Source of the DNA: Paenibacillus ihuae
GTDB taxonomy: Bacteria > Bacillota > Bacilli > Paenibacillales > Paenibacillaceae
DNA length: 64,000 bases
Reading direction: 5' to 3'
Assembly: GCF_001368795.1 (NCBI RefSeq)
Contig: NZ_LN831198.1
Span: forward strand, 515,233 to 579,232
Both the position numbers and the translations under genes were made by a program. The notes under the pieces were generated by a model. The model worked only from the letters and a program-made list of their open reading frames with translations. It made no database searches and had not been told where the DNA came from. Below are positions 8,776-19,500 of this stretch, piece by piece (the stretch's first letter is position 1; every line of letters starts with the position of its first letter).

Positions 8776-10944
8776 ATGTTAAAGACAATGCAAACAGGGA
8801 TTTTTTATAATACACTAAAGGAAAAAAATGGATATAACGAGCCCTTGGAGACCTGTATTAAGGAAACTGTTGCTAAGTTACATGAGAATAATACAAGCGC
8901 TAATCGTCCGGGAATGTTACTCGGGAAAATTCAGTCAGGTAAAACTCGGACATTTATTGGAATTATGGGTCTTGCTTATGATAATGATTTCGATGTGACT
9001 ATAATACTTACCAAAGGAACAATTGCACTTGCACAGCAGACGATTGAGCGTCTAAATAGTGAATTTCATGAACTCATTCAAAATGATAAAATGCAAGTTT
9101 TTGACATCATGAATGTACCAAGTGGTCTCCGGGGTTATGTGCTTAACCAAAAACTTGTCTTTGTTGTGAAAAAGGAAAAGCGTAACATGGAACGACTCCA
9201 TAATGCATTCTTTGAGAAATACCCGTTACTTGGAGAAAAGAGAATATTAATAATTGATGATGAAGCTGACTATGCCAGTCTTGGCTTTAATAAGTCTAAA
9301 GCTGAAGGTCTGGAAATTAAAAAAATTGCCGGTAGCATAGATGAATTTCGTAAAAAAGCTGGTAAGTGCGATTTTCTCCAAGTTACAGCAACGCCATACT
9401 CTCTCTATCTTCAGCCTGAAGAATTGACGATTGAATCCAAAAAACTGGAATTCAAGCCCATTCGACCTGCCTTTACTAAATTAGTTCCCATACATAACCG
9501 GTACATCGGTGGCGATTTTTACTTTGATCAGAATGATGATGGCAGTGACTCCATTTCGAAACATTTGTTTGAAGAAGTTAGTGAAAGTGAATTGGAAGCT
9601 CTGAAAAAATCAGATCGTCGATCATTTAAAATTGAAGATTGTCTTATTAGTCCTAAAGTTAAAACACTCCGTGAAGCTATCGTCAACTTTATTGTTGGTG
9701 GCTCCATTCGTCGATTGCAGAACAGAGAATTAAATGAAGTGGAAAAGAAGTTCAGCTTTATCATTCATACCGAACAAAATAAATCCTCTCATGGTTGGCA
9801 AGATGATGTGATCCTGGCAATCTGCGATAAGTTAAATGAGGAATGCAAGGCAGATATGCCACGATATAATGAATTAGTTGAGGAAGCCTACGATAACCTT
9901 AAAGAATCAATTGATCTCTATCATTTAGAAATACCTACTATTGAATCGGTTAAAAAAGAAGTGCGGAAGGCTTTTTTGGATGAGCACATCATGACAATGG
10001 TAGTGAACTCAGAAAAAGAAGTGAAGGAACTTCTGGACGAAACAGGTCAATTGAAATTACGTACTCCACTGAACATTTTTATTGGTGGACAAATCTTAGA
10101 CCGTGGCATAACAATAGGGAATTTAATTGGATTTTATTATGGTCGAAGACCAAAAACATTTCAGCAGGATACGGTACTGCAGCATTCCCGTATGTTTGGA
10201 GCCCGCCCAATGGAAGATTTAATTGTTACCAGGTTTTATACGACCAAGCCTATTTACGATATCATGAAAAAAATCCACGATTTCGATACTGCATTGCGTG
10301 AAGCTTTTGAAAGAGGGAACCAAAATAATGGTGTGATATTTATACAAAAGGATACAAAAAACAAAATAGTACCTTGCTCGCCCAATAAGTTGTTGTTATC
10401 TAGCATCACTACGCTTAAGCCCTCATCTCGCCTACTTCCTGTTGGTTTTGAACTTAAAGCCAAAACAAACATGCAAAAGGCTGTTTCTCAGATTGATAAA
10501 ATGTTAGGTAGTAAAACCAATAACTTCGATGAGCCATTCCTAATGGATCTTGATGAAGTAATTGAAATGATCAAATTAATCGAGAGTACTTTTAAGGAAG
10601 GTCATAACTGGGATCAAAAAGCATTCATATCAAGTCTTGAGTTTTTAAGTAATCGCTCTACCACATTACAGGAACGTCAAGGGAAGGTTTGGGTTTTGGT
10701 GCGCAAAGAACGTCAGGCGCAAAGGCTCAAACAAAATGATGGACGACTTGAAAACTCGCCGGATTCTTATCAAGAGAAAAACAAGGCTCGTGATGTGGCG
10801 CAAGACATCCCAGCCTTAGTTCTGCTCCGTCAAGAGGGTGAGGTTGAGAAAGGATGGAGTGGCAATCCCTTCTGGTGGCCTGTATTAGTTACACCGGCAG
10901 ATACGCGGACGGCAGTATTTACGAGTGAAGAAGTGTCGGATTAA
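8776..10944 (+). CDS. Z1-domain P-loop ATPase, solitary
   Basis: The product is 722 aa and appears to be a superfamily-2-like ATPase of the Z1 family found in restriction and defence loci. The Walker A is GKIQSGKTRT (about residue 52), the Walker B IIDDEADYASLG, a motif-III-like QVTATPYSLYL, and a motif-VI-like region with GGQILDRGIT and QHSRMFGAR. Z1 proteins are usually encoded with a methylase, a GHKL ATPase and PD-(D/E)XK or AIPR proteins; none of these is adjacent here. The start at 8776 follows AAGGAG. The substrate is unknown, and partners may be the neighbouring McrB/C-like genes. Confidence 0.75.
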   Translation: MLKTMQTGIFYNTLKEKNGYNEPLETCIKETVAKLHENNTSANRPGMLLGKIQSGKTRTFIGIMGLAYDNDFDVTIILTKGTIALAQQTIERLNSEFHELIQNDKMQVFDIMNVPSGLRGYVLNQKLVFVVKKEKRNMERLHNAFFEKYPLLGEKRILIIDDEADYASLGFNKSKAEGLEIKKIAGSIDEFRKKAGKCDFLQVTATPYSLYLQPEELTIESKKLEFKPIRPAFTKLVPIHNRYIGGDFYFDQNDDGSDSISKHLFEEVSESELEALKKSDRRSFKIEDCLISPKVKTLREAIVNFIVGGSIRRLQNRELNEVEKKFSFIIHTEQNKSSHGWQDDVILAICDKLNEECKADMPRYNELVEEAYDNLKESIDLYHLEIPTIESVKKEVRKAFLDEHIMTMVVNSEKEVKELLDETGQLKLRTPLNIFIGGQILDRGITIGNLIGFYYGRRPKTFQQDTVLQHSRMFGARPMEDLIVTRFYTTKPIYDIMKKIHDFDTALREAFERGNQNNGVIFIQKDTKNKIVPCSPNKLLLSSITTLKPSSRLLPVGFELKAKTNMQKAVSQIDKMLGSKTNNFDEPFLMDLDEVIEMIKLIESTFKEGHNWDQKAFISSLEFLSNRSTTLQERQGKVWVLVRKERQAQRLKQNDGRLENSPDSYQEKNKARDVAQDIPALVLLRQEGEVEKGWSGNPFWWPVLVTPADTRTAVFTSEEVSD

Positions 10945-11089
10945 TTGAAAACAAATTTATCTGATATTGATTGAGATCGAATGAGAGAATGAAAGAGATG
11001 CGGAATTGTCATGGAAATGTATGATAATACTGCATCGCTTTTATTGTAGGAGTACAAATTTAATTGTTTATTGATTAAGCATGTATGTA

Positions 11090-11158
11090 TCCTAGCAGAT
11101 TATTAGAATAAGTCCTTGCTAGGAGCCCCTTGACTGTCAAATACATACAGAATATTAG
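11090..11158 (+). promoter_or_regulatory. Inverted repeat and promoter upstream of the second McrB-like gene
   Basis: TCCTAGCA (11090-11097) and TGCTAGGA (11117-11124) form an 8-bp inverted repeat. TTGACT (11130-11135) and TATTAG (11153-11158), 17 bases apart, make a reasonable promoter just downstream. The repeat has no T-tract, so it looks more like an operator than a terminator. The rest of the 280-base gap shows nothing else. Confidence 0.45.
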
Positions 11159-11224
11159 AGTTATAAAATATGGTGGCAGTTATAAATAAATGTTAAATAA
11201 TTCGAACATTCAAAGGAGCTCATT

Positions 11225-13477
11225 ATGATCAACTTATCTCAATATCAGCAAATCTTCGATATTGAAAATACCACGGAACGATGCAAAAAAGTTAATGATA
11301 CCATGGATCAGTTCTGGAAATCAGAATTAGATCAGTTGGCTGGGGAATTAATTGGTCAGGATTATAGAATTGCTACATACGGTCAAACGTTAGTGACCAC
11401 CTATCATGACTCGTTAAATCCTAAATATGCAGAGCAAAAGAAAGATACGAGTATAGGCAAAAAGTATTTTGCTCAAATCGTTGGCAATACAGGGAACAAA
11501 GAGTTCAATCTGCTAACACTCGAGTTTAACGGTGTTGAGCGTCAGTTTTATATCAATATAGAACTAAGTTTTTATCAAGTCTATGAGTTGATTAAGACTG
11601 GTCGTCTGAATTCGATGTTAAGTGAACTGGATAGTGAGATCAGAACATTCACCAGAACAGGTTCCTTCACGAAAAATGAAATTGAACGATCTGAATTGGA
11701 ACAGACTTTAACTGCAATGATTAAACCAAGAACCAGACCCTGGGTTTATTTTGGTCTAGCACTTCCTCTGGAAGGTGAGTATCAGAGCACTGATATTGTA
11801 AATATGTTAAGAGTTATATGGGAGAAGACGGCTTCACTACGGAATTATGTATTTGAGGATAGAACGCAAAGTGCTAAATCCTCGCATATTATGGCATTGA
11901 TTGCTTCGGTGGAGACGAGTTATTCGGTTTCGCTGTTTGGATATCCCTATCAGATTCATTATGGAACTCTTGAGAATGAGAAGTCGGGAACTCGGGAACA
12001 GGAATTCACATTAAAGCGGGATGGGCAGACGATTGTACAAGGCTACTTTTACTATAGTGAATATGATGTGAGATCAGCAATAAACAAACCGGTGCTTGCA
12101 GTGAATGTAGAGGGTTATAATCATATTTATGCAAACGTATCAGGTCTTCTTGATGATGATCGTAAGGAATGGTGGATTAAAAAATCATTTAAAATGCAAA
12201 ACCAAGATAACGAGGTATTAAAGCTTCGCGCGCTTGATTTACTACGTCAGAATGGTATTCCGGTACGTAATGATAATGAATATCTGACAGGTACATACAA
12301 CAATATAAAGCAGCAGTTTGAAGAAGAGCTAGCCGAAATTAAAGGGAGATTCGCTTGTGCTGCCCTTTTGTTCGCTCATGTGGGCGGGCGTGGAGGATTT
12401 AAATTTCTCGAGACCACTGCTCCAAGTGTTGAACCGGTGGATGATGATTCGGCAAACGATGATCATTCAACGGAGATTGTTGAGTACAACAGCAATTTTA
12501 ATTTTTCAGTTATTTATGAGACGATTCAGAATTGTTCCCTGACTTTTGATAAAGATTTAATCCGTGACCTACATCTGAATTTGACAGCTTTGAACGATAA
12601 GCATTTTGTTATTCTAAGCGGTATTTCGGGAACGGGCAAAACACAGCTAGCTAAACTCTACGCAAATGCAGTATATGGTTTGTCCTATGAAGCTGACAAT
12701 CCGTATTTATCTATAATACCTGTTCGTCCGGATTGGACGGATGCGACTGCTTTGTTTGGCTATTACAGCTCTTTTGAGAATGGATATATTATGACAGAAT
12801 TCTTAAAGGCGATCCTTCACGCTCAAGAGGAGCGCGAGAAACCACATTTTATTGTACTCGACGAAATGAATCTAGCCCGGGTCGAGTATTATTTAAGCGA
12901 TTATCTGAGCGGGGTGGAATCACATCATGAAATTCCTTTGCATAATCGAGATGACCTAGTACTGATTCCTTCCAAAATTAAAATACCGCCGAATGTATAT
13001 CTTATTGGAACGATAAATGTAGATGAAACAACACATAGTATCTCGGACAAGGTATTAGATCGTGCATTCGTTATGACATTAAGCGAGGTGGATCTGCAAA
13101 CTTTTTGGAGTCGTGTAGATGATGGTGTCAGAGCGGAACTGCAGAACGAATTTGTATTTTTGAAGCTACTGAATGGGTTGTTGGCTCCTTATCACCTGCA
13201 TTTTGGATACCGGACAATGAATGAGATGATTCAGAAAATGAGCAGCTATCTTGCGTTAGATGTTGAACATCAGGGCTCAAGAAAGGCTATGCTGGATCGT
13301 GTTATTGCGGAGAAGGTGCTTCCGAAACTTAGAGGTGATGATCGGATAGCTGATCTGCTTAAAGAACTAAAAGAAACCTTCTCTGAAAATTTGAATGAAG
13401 AATCAGTAAGTTACGGTCATATTATTCGTATGGAGAAGGAGCTTGTACGTTATGGAGCAACACAGTTCTGGCGGTGA
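11225..13477 (+). CDS. McrB-like AAA+ ATPase (second system)
   Basis: At 750 aa this has an unrecognised N-terminal half and a C-terminal AAA domain. The Walker A is GISGTGKTQLAK (about residue 467), the Walker B FIVLDEMNLARVEYYLSD, and the sensor region LIGTINVDETTHSISDKVLDRA. This replaces the MNTADR signature of classical McrB. The pattern matches ATPases paired with DUF2357-type nucleases in McrBC-like systems. It overlaps the next gene by 26 bases. The start follows AAAGGAG. It shares little obvious sequence with the first McrB, so it is a distinct lineage, not a recent duplicate. Confidence 0.8.
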   Translation: MINLSQYQQIFDIENTTERCKKVNDTMDQFWKSELDQLAGELIGQDYRIATYGQTLVTTYHDSLNPKYAEQKKDTSIGKKYFAQIVGNTGNKEFNLLTLEFNGVERQFYINIELSFYQVYELIKTGRLNSMLSELDSEIRTFTRTGSFTKNEIERSELEQTLTAMIKPRTRPWVYFGLALPLEGEYQSTDIVNMLRVIWEKTASLRNYVFEDRTQSAKSSHIMALIASVETSYSVSLFGYPYQIHYGTLENEKSGTREQEFTLKRDGQTIVQGYFYYSEYDVRSAINKPVLAVNVEGYNHIYANVSGLLDDDRKEWWIKKSFKMQNQDNEVLKLRALDLLRQNGIPVRNDNEYLTGTYNNIKQQFEEELAEIKGRFACAALLFAHVGGRGGFKFLETTAPSVEPVDDDSANDDHSTEIVEYNSNFNFSVIYETIQNCSLTFDKDLIRDLHLNLTALNDKHFVILSGISGTGKTQLAKLYANAVYGLSYEADNPYLSIIPVRPDWTDATALFGYYSSFENGYIMTEFLKAILHAQEEREKPHFIVLDEMNLARVEYYLSDYLSGVESHHEIPLHNRDDLVLIPSKIKIPPNVYLIGTINVDETTHSISDKVLDRAFVMTLSEVDLQTFWSRVDDGVRAELQNEFVFLKLLNGLLAPYHLHFGYRTMNEMIQKMSSYLALDVEHQGSRKAMLDRVIAEKVLPKLRGDDRIADLLKELKETFSENLNEESVSYGHIIRMEKELVRYGATQFWR

Positions 13478-14945
13478 TTTTCTGCTCCGATTAAATGGTG
13501 AAGCATGGGTTACCTTGGAAGATGCCTACTTAATCGAAGCGACTACCTACGATTGGAAGTATGTAATGAAAGACTTGGAACCGCAGCCTTCGGTCCAGTT
13601 TTGCGGTTTGCGGCATTTCCCAAATCGAATCTGTGAAGGAGAAGTTTATGGTCAATTAACGACACCTTTTTATAGCGGCCAGGTCACTTTAGTGATTAAT
13701 GGAGTAGTATTTGATACTTATATTTATTCGGATACCCGGAAAATGACGCAGGAGCAATATCACCTCATGTTAAGTGAGATTTTACAGGAAGCGTCGCTTT
13801 GTTTCGAGCATTCGGGGATTGAACTGGGAGTTGATGCCGATGATCGTTCGCGTGAGCTTTCTTTGGCACAATGGAGCTATATTGAAGCATCGTTCTCTTC
13901 ACTTGCAACCATGATCCGACACGTGATTGAGAACCCGACTAGGGTACTTCAAGCCCATGAACAACAAATGAGACGGGATCGAGTCAAGGTAGTGGATACG
14001 CGAACACTGGTCTGGGTAGAACGAAATAGAGGGCGGAGCCCTAATGGAACCATACCGAAAACAGTGAAATCTTCTATGCGAGAAGATAACTACAACACAT
14101 ATGAGAATAGGCTGATAAAGCGGCAACTGATGGAACTGAGAAATCTGCTGAAGCTGTACGGGAATACAAGTCCGGCAGAATTTGCAAGTAGAGCTGAAGC
14201 CTATGCTGATAAAGTAGGGTATTGGCTAAGAGATCCTTTTTTTCAGCAAGTAACTCCCTACCAAGCTGTGATCCGAATATCCCAAGTGTTTCGAAAACAT
14301 CCCGTATACCGACAGTGCTATCAATGGTTTGATCGCTTATACAAGCATGGGAAAGAACGAATCGGCATGAGTTACAATTATCCGCTGAGAGAAACTTTTG
14401 CGCTATATGAGATATGGTGTTATATGCAACTTGTGAAGCTTTTTCGGGAAAAGGGCTTATTAAAAGACAGCAGTAGGTTATTCCGAACCAGAAGGGAAGG
14501 GATTTTCCTTCATTTTGCAGAGCACAACGAGAGTGTTGTCCAGTTAAAGAATGGTATGCAACTATCCTATCAACGGGTATTTCAAAGTAATTCACCGCAC
14601 TTTTACACCTTTACACAGAAGATGGTCCCCGACATTGTTATTGATGCAGGAGAACGTCTATATATTCTCGATCCTAAATACCGCGTAGCTAGCAATTTGG
14701 GGACAGCACTTGGAGAAATGCATAAGTACAAGGATGGAATTTTGCTACGCCATAACGACGAACGTGCAGTTCAGAGCGTTTATATCTTGACCCCTGTTCA
14801 GAGCGATGAACTTCGTTATTTCACGGCAGATTTTCACGAAAGATATAATATGGGGGCAATGACGGTTATGCCGGGTGGTGGCATGAGATCACTAGAGATG
14901 TGCGTAGATAAACTGGTGCATGAGGTAGAGGAAAGGCTTATTTAA
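13452..14945 (+). CDS. DUF2357-type PD-(D/E)XK nuclease partner of the McrB-like ATPase
   Basis: The 497 aa protein has a DUF2357-like N-terminal and middle region (NTYENRLIKRQL is characteristic). It ends in a nuclease core with PDIVIDAG, LYILDPKYRV and then GEMHKYKDGIL (residues about 395-430). The D, D-x-K order and trailing helix fit the PD-(D/E)XK fold. It is the functional equivalent of McrC for the upstream ATPase. GGAGAAGGAG lies before the ATG at 13452, which is therefore preferred over the TTG at 13443. Confidence 0.75.
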   Translation: MEQHSSGGDFLLRLNGEAWVTLEDAYLIEATTYDWKYVMKDLEPQPSVQFCGLRHFPNRICEGEVYGQLTTPFYSGQVTLVINGVVFDTYIYSDTRKMTQEQYHLMLSEILQEASLCFEHSGIELGVDADDRSRELSLAQWSYIEASFSSLATMIRHVIENPTRVLQAHEQQMRRDRVKVVDTRTLVWVERNRGRSPNGTIPKTVKSSMREDNYNTYENRLIKRQLMELRNLLKLYGNTSPAEFASRAEAYADKVGYWLRDPFFQQVTPYQAVIRISQVFRKHPVYRQCYQWFDRLYKHGKERIGMSYNYPLRETFALYEIWCYMQLVKLFREKGLLKDSSRLFRTRREGIFLHFAEHNESVVQLKNGMQLSYQRVFQSNSPHFYTFTQKMVPDIVIDAGERLYILDPKYRVASNLGTALGEMHKYKDGILLRHNDERAVQSVYILTPVQSDELRYFTADFHERYNMGAMTVMPGGGMRSLEMCVDKLVHEVEERLI

Positions 14946-14963
14946 AAAGTCAGGAGGATGCAA

Positions 14964-15377
14964 ATGTCAATTCCAGATAAAGGTCTAATAATCGAACATT
15001 TAAGCAATAAGTACAGTTGTAAATTAACAACCATGACAAGAAAACAAATCATGTTCGAGGGAAACAAAAATGGCGAACGCATTGTTGTATGTACTCCGGG
15101 TTCTAAAATACACAAAAAAGGTAGTGGTTGGTTCGATTTGAAAATGGCTCAAGTTGAACTTTTAGATGACGCTAATATTTCGATTTTGGCTGTAAGACTT
15201 GAGGGGAACAAAGTATATTATATAGATTTCAAAGAGCTTAGGAAATTGATAACTCCTGATTACATTGTATTTACACCTCATATAGGTGAACATTGGAAAT
15301 TTTTTGTTTGGGAGTCTCATATCGAGATTCAAGGGAATAGAGAAAAATTCTATGTTCAGCCAGAATTTGTTTCTTGA
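14964..15377 (+). CDS. Small protein of unknown function in the second McrB-like operon
   Basis: The product is 137 aa. An AGGAGG at 14952-14957 sits six bases before the ATG at 14964; the ATG at 14958 would be too close to it. It is soluble and mixed alpha/beta, with a conserved-looking block WFDLKMAQVELLDDA, then ILAVRLEGNKVYYIDF, and a later GEHWKFFVWE. No catalytic motif is evident. Its position 18 bases after the nuclease gene suggests a third component of that system. No family is recognised. Confidence 0.6.
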   Translation: MSIPDKGLIIEHLSNKYSCKLTTMTRKQIMFEGNKNGERIVVCTPGSKIHKKGSGWFDLKMAQVELLDDANISILAVRLEGNKVYYIDFKELRKLITPDYIVFTPHIGEHWKFFVWESHIEIQGNREKFYVQPEFVS

Positions 15378-15408
15378 ATTAGTGACCTCACAGAATCGGA
15401 ATTTATTT

Positions 15409-15428
15409 CGAACATACATTCGCTGACA
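15409..15428 (+). promoter_or_regulatory. Candidate LexA (DinR) box plus CTGACA hexamer upstream of the pPIWI-RE operon
   Basis: CGAAC-ATAC-ATTCG at 15409-15422 differs by one base from a perfect Gram-positive SOS dyad. CTGACA follows at 15423-15428. TAGTTT lies 17 bases downstream and TATCCT 22 bases downstream, so the -10 is not settled. The operon starts at 15490. Confidence 0.65.
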
Positions 15429-15489
15429 ACTAATAGTCACACCCATAGTTTATCCTATATCTATCAATCTTCTAATAGGATGGTGCTCT

Positions 15490-16551
15490 ATGGCTAAAAC
15501 ACATGACACTCTTCTGTCCCTGATCAAAGGCATTAACAAATGGCAGGGCGACTATGGCAGGATTCCGGATGAGCTTTATAAGGGAATGCTGCTGTTCATT
15601 GAACAGACAGCTGCTTCTAAAGCTCAACCTCCGGTTGATCTATATCATCTACTGCAAACTCTTCATCGCCCCTCCAAAGAATGGGGGATCCCTGATCTCC
15701 AAGACTATTACCCCGAAGAAGCTTCTTTGTTAGAAGAATTCATTGGCTTAACGCCGGATGCTGATGAGTTCCTGAACAGATATGTCTCCCCACAGGATGC
15801 TGAGCAACAGACTATGTATGAGATCCTCATGTACTGCCGAGAAGAAGATCGACAGCTTCAGCAGGAATATACTCGCATCCGCACGTTTCTATCTAATCCA
15901 AAAAATGCCGTAGTTACTTCCTTTCAATTGTCCCAATTTGCTGATACATTCCTTGATGTTCAACTAACGAATTTGATCAAACAATGTTATGAAGAAATAA
16001 CACCTGCGGTGGCAAACTTTCGGAAGTGCCCCCACTGTGGATGGACCCTGGAGTATAAGAATGACCGGTGGCGTTGTAATAAGGAAGATATCTGTCATCT
16101 GCTTGCTGATTTTGAGCGCATGAGTTCTTTTGATTTTGGTAAAGAAAGGGTATTGCGGCTTGTACCCGGAATTCAAAGATTTGTATTGCTGCCTGGAATA
16201 TCTGAACTTAGAATCGCCGAACGATTGATTCGTAAGGGATATCAGGTTGAGCTCTATCCCAATGTAGATGAATATGATCTCTTGGTATCCGAAGATGGAA
16301 AAAGGATCTTTCTTGATGTCAAGGACTTTAGAGATCCACGGACGCTTGCTAATTTCTTCAATCATCAGAGTCCTGCCTACCTGGAAAAGTACAAGAACAA
16401 ATGCCTTATTGTAGTTCCGAATTATCGCAGCCAGCTCTTCGCATCTTATCGTGAACGAAGTATGAATCTGCTAAACGAAACTGCTAGGGCATGTATCGAA
16501 ATGATTATGGAGAAAGAAATTGAATCCACGCTGAAGAAGGTGTTTCTGTGA
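15490..16551 (+). CDS. pPIWI-RE module restriction-endonuclease-fold DNase
   Basis: The 353 aa protein is the first gene of a three-gene module. A zinc-ribbon-like segment CPHCGW...RWRCNKEDIC lies near residues 178-198. The C-terminal half has a restriction-endonuclease core, with EYDLLVSEDGKR then IFLDVKDFRD (about 257-282), giving the D and D-x-K catalytic set. This matches the REase protein that Burroughs, Iyer and Aravind described beside pPIWI-RE and a helicase. Cleavage of invading DNA is inferred from the family. It overlaps the helicase by 4 bases (GTGA). Confidence 0.8.
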   Translation: MAKTHDTLLSLIKGINKWQGDYGRIPDELYKGMLLFIEQTAASKAQPPVDLYHLLQTLHRPSKEWGIPDLQDYYPEEASLLEEFIGLTPDADEFLNRYVSPQDAEQQTMYEILMYCREEDRQLQQEYTRIRTFLSNPKNAVVTSFQLSQFADTFLDVQLTNLIKQCYEEITPAVANFRKCPHCGWTLEYKNDRWRCNKEDICHLLADFERMSSFDFGKERVLRLVPGIQRFVLLPGISELRIAERLIRKGYQVELYPNVDEYDLLVSEDGKRIFLDVKDFRDPRTLANFFNHQSPAYLEKYKNKCLIVVPNYRSQLFASYRERSMNLLNETARACIEMIMEKEIESTLKKVFL

Positions 16552-19500
16552 GGCAGACTTATTGGGATCTTTCCGAAGGTTTCATCAAGGCGTTTGAATC
16601 ACTTCAACTGCGTAAGTCCGAAATTAACCTTCTGGTGAGCATGGAGTTATTCATTACAGGTTGTACTTTGATCGATCCTAAGCTATCTATCCATCAAGCG
16701 TGGTCAGTTTTGGTTGGTTACAATGAACCCATTCTGAAACATACCACTCGCTCGGACATCATCACCCGGCTGAGAATTCTATTTCCTGAACTGCGAACCA
16801 AGAAGAATCTCTTGAAACGAATCAATGCCTATATGGAAATCGGGAGTGAGTATCGGTTATACGAGATCAAGGAGGATGAAGGAGCGATTCGTATTGCTCC
16901 GCGTTATTTAATTGACCGTTCTTCTATCTATAGCAATATCCTTGAACATTCCATCCCACGCCAGTTGAATGCTAAACCCTTTGCTAATGAAAAAGTGTTT
17001 ACATACTCTCGAAGGATTCGAGGTGGGCAATGGATTACCTTCCAGGGGGAAATCCCTGAATCTATGCTCTCCAATGAAGTCAAACCTCTGCCAGCGTATC
17101 GGCCTAAAAGAATATTTAAGCTTTCGGTCCCATATAACGGAGCTGTATTAGCAACTGAGATGGATCAACTCCTAGGAGCATCGGCCATGTGGGTAAGTAG
17201 GGCCAAGTCTGTGCTTTTGGAATCGCTTGATGGTATGGATCTAGAATTTGTGTATCAAGGGAATCAACACATTGGTGGGGGGCTTGGAGCAGGGAAGTCG
17301 ACTTTTATGATGATGGAAGCCTACCGGCTGGTAAAACATGAGGGTGCAAGGGTAGGCTTCATTGAAGGTAGTGTTATGCAGGCCCTTGAACGTGTAAAAG
17401 AATTGCGTAAGCTTGGAATACATGCAGTTCCTGTTATTGGGAGAACCTCCAGAGAAGATCATCTCAATAACTATTTGTTTGCGAATAGCAGTGGCATTCA
17501 AGAGGTTAGTGATTGGAAGAGCCAGCAGCATGAGTCACTTATTCATTTATCTGATGTCTGTATCATTAAAGCGTTGGCTGAAGATTATGATCGGAGTAGC
17601 AGATATCCTTGTGTCCAGTTGCAGCAAGACGATACATCTGTGAAATGTCCGCTTGCACATGCCTGTGGTGTATATAAAGATTTATCTTCCTTGCAGAATG
17701 CTGAAGTATGGGTTGCCACTGCGCCGAGTGTTCTAAAGACACGTATATCAGCAGTGATTGATCCCTTGGAGAGAACGATTTACGAAGCCATGTATGACCT
17801 GCTTGATGTTGTTTTTGTAGATGAAGCGGATCAGGTGCAGAAGCAGTTTGATGAGACCTTTTTGACACAATACAATGTGTTCGGGGCAGCTGACGATATC
17901 TTTGAACAGTTAAGATATGAATCTAATGAACTTACTAGAGGACAATATGGTCAGTATGCTGGTGATTCTGCCATTATTGAGTGGAACGATAGACTCCGTA
18001 TGCTTGACCAGATGATCTGGCAAATTTATCGCAAGCTGGACTTATCTCAGACGTTGCGGAAGGATATACGGAATAATCTGATTCGGGTGGCAGCATTGGC
18101 AGGCACACTAAGTGAAAAACTCTCTGACAATACTCAACTACAGTCAAAGTTATTCAAACGTTTCAGCGAATACGCCTCAGACCCATACAAAGATCCAATA
18201 CTCTCAAGAATCGTTGATGAGATTGTAGAGGCAGAGAGCCCCGAGCAGAAGCAGAGACTCCTGGAGCAGATTATATCCAAAGTAAAAGGAGTCCTAAAAC
18301 CAAGGGTGAAAATAGAACTGCTCTTTGCGCAGCTTGAATTCTTCCTGTACTTATGTAGGGCAGAGGAGAGTATCAAATACATTTTAACTACGTTTCCTAT
18401 GATTCAAGCTAAACTTGGCCTATCGATTAATTTCTCACCTTTGTTTACTATGCAGAAGGATTATCAAGCATTTATGAAAGAAGCGATGACCGGGATTACC
18501 TTAGGATATAAATATGACTTGCCTGACAATGAAAAGACCGGGAAATTCAAGCTGATTGAATATACTGCTGTGGGCCGTCTGCTGCTTCATGATTGGCATA
18601 ATTTGTATCAAGAATGTGACGGGAAAGCAGGTCCTGCAGTTGTATTTCTCTCAGGAACCAGTCATGCTCCGAAGTCGGCTCATTACGACTTGGAGACACC
18701 TTCAGAATGGTTGCTAAGAGCAAACCGCCAAAGCTCAGTTATTCAAATGAATTATAAGCCCGTGCTTGATGAGGTTAATGAAGGGTTTTATGCCGTGTCA
18801 GGTATTTGTAATCCAGAACAGAGAAATCAATATTTAAGTGGGATGGTGCAGCATCTAAAGCCAGATATTGAATATGAGCTGAAACACTGGAGAACTGAAG
18901 GTAACAACAGGAGAGTATTACTAGTTGTGAACTCTTATGATGACGTTGAAACAGTATGCAGTGTTTTTCGGAATGATCGAATTTGGAAGGGCAGATATAA
19001 GGCGCTCTCAAGGGATGATGGTCACCAAGAAGATCAGTATTCTAGAGTATTGATCGAATCCTTTTATCGGGAACGGGCTGAGATATTGATTGTACCCCTA
19101 TTGTCCGTTGGTCGGGGATATAACATATTAGATAGACAGGGAGAGGCGCTCTTCGGTTCAGTATTCTTTCTGGTTCGTCCTTACCCCATACCCAATGATC
19201 TGAATTATCTTGTTCAGGTCCTGCATGCGTATTTGCCAGAATATATGCGTCGAATAGAAGGAAAGAACCTTGTTTACGATAAGGCGGTTACCAAGCTACG
19301 GCAAATCAGCAGCAGTAAGCTGGAGCATATGTATATAAAACCGGATTTCTGGTCGATCTTAAGTCCCAAAGAAAGAGAGATTCTGGGATGGTACACTTTT
19401 GTTCCGGTATGGCAAATGATCGGTCGTTTGCTGCGTGGAGGGTTAGATGCCCGTGTCCACTTCTGTGATGCTAAGTTCAACGCTAAACCAGCAGGTAACC

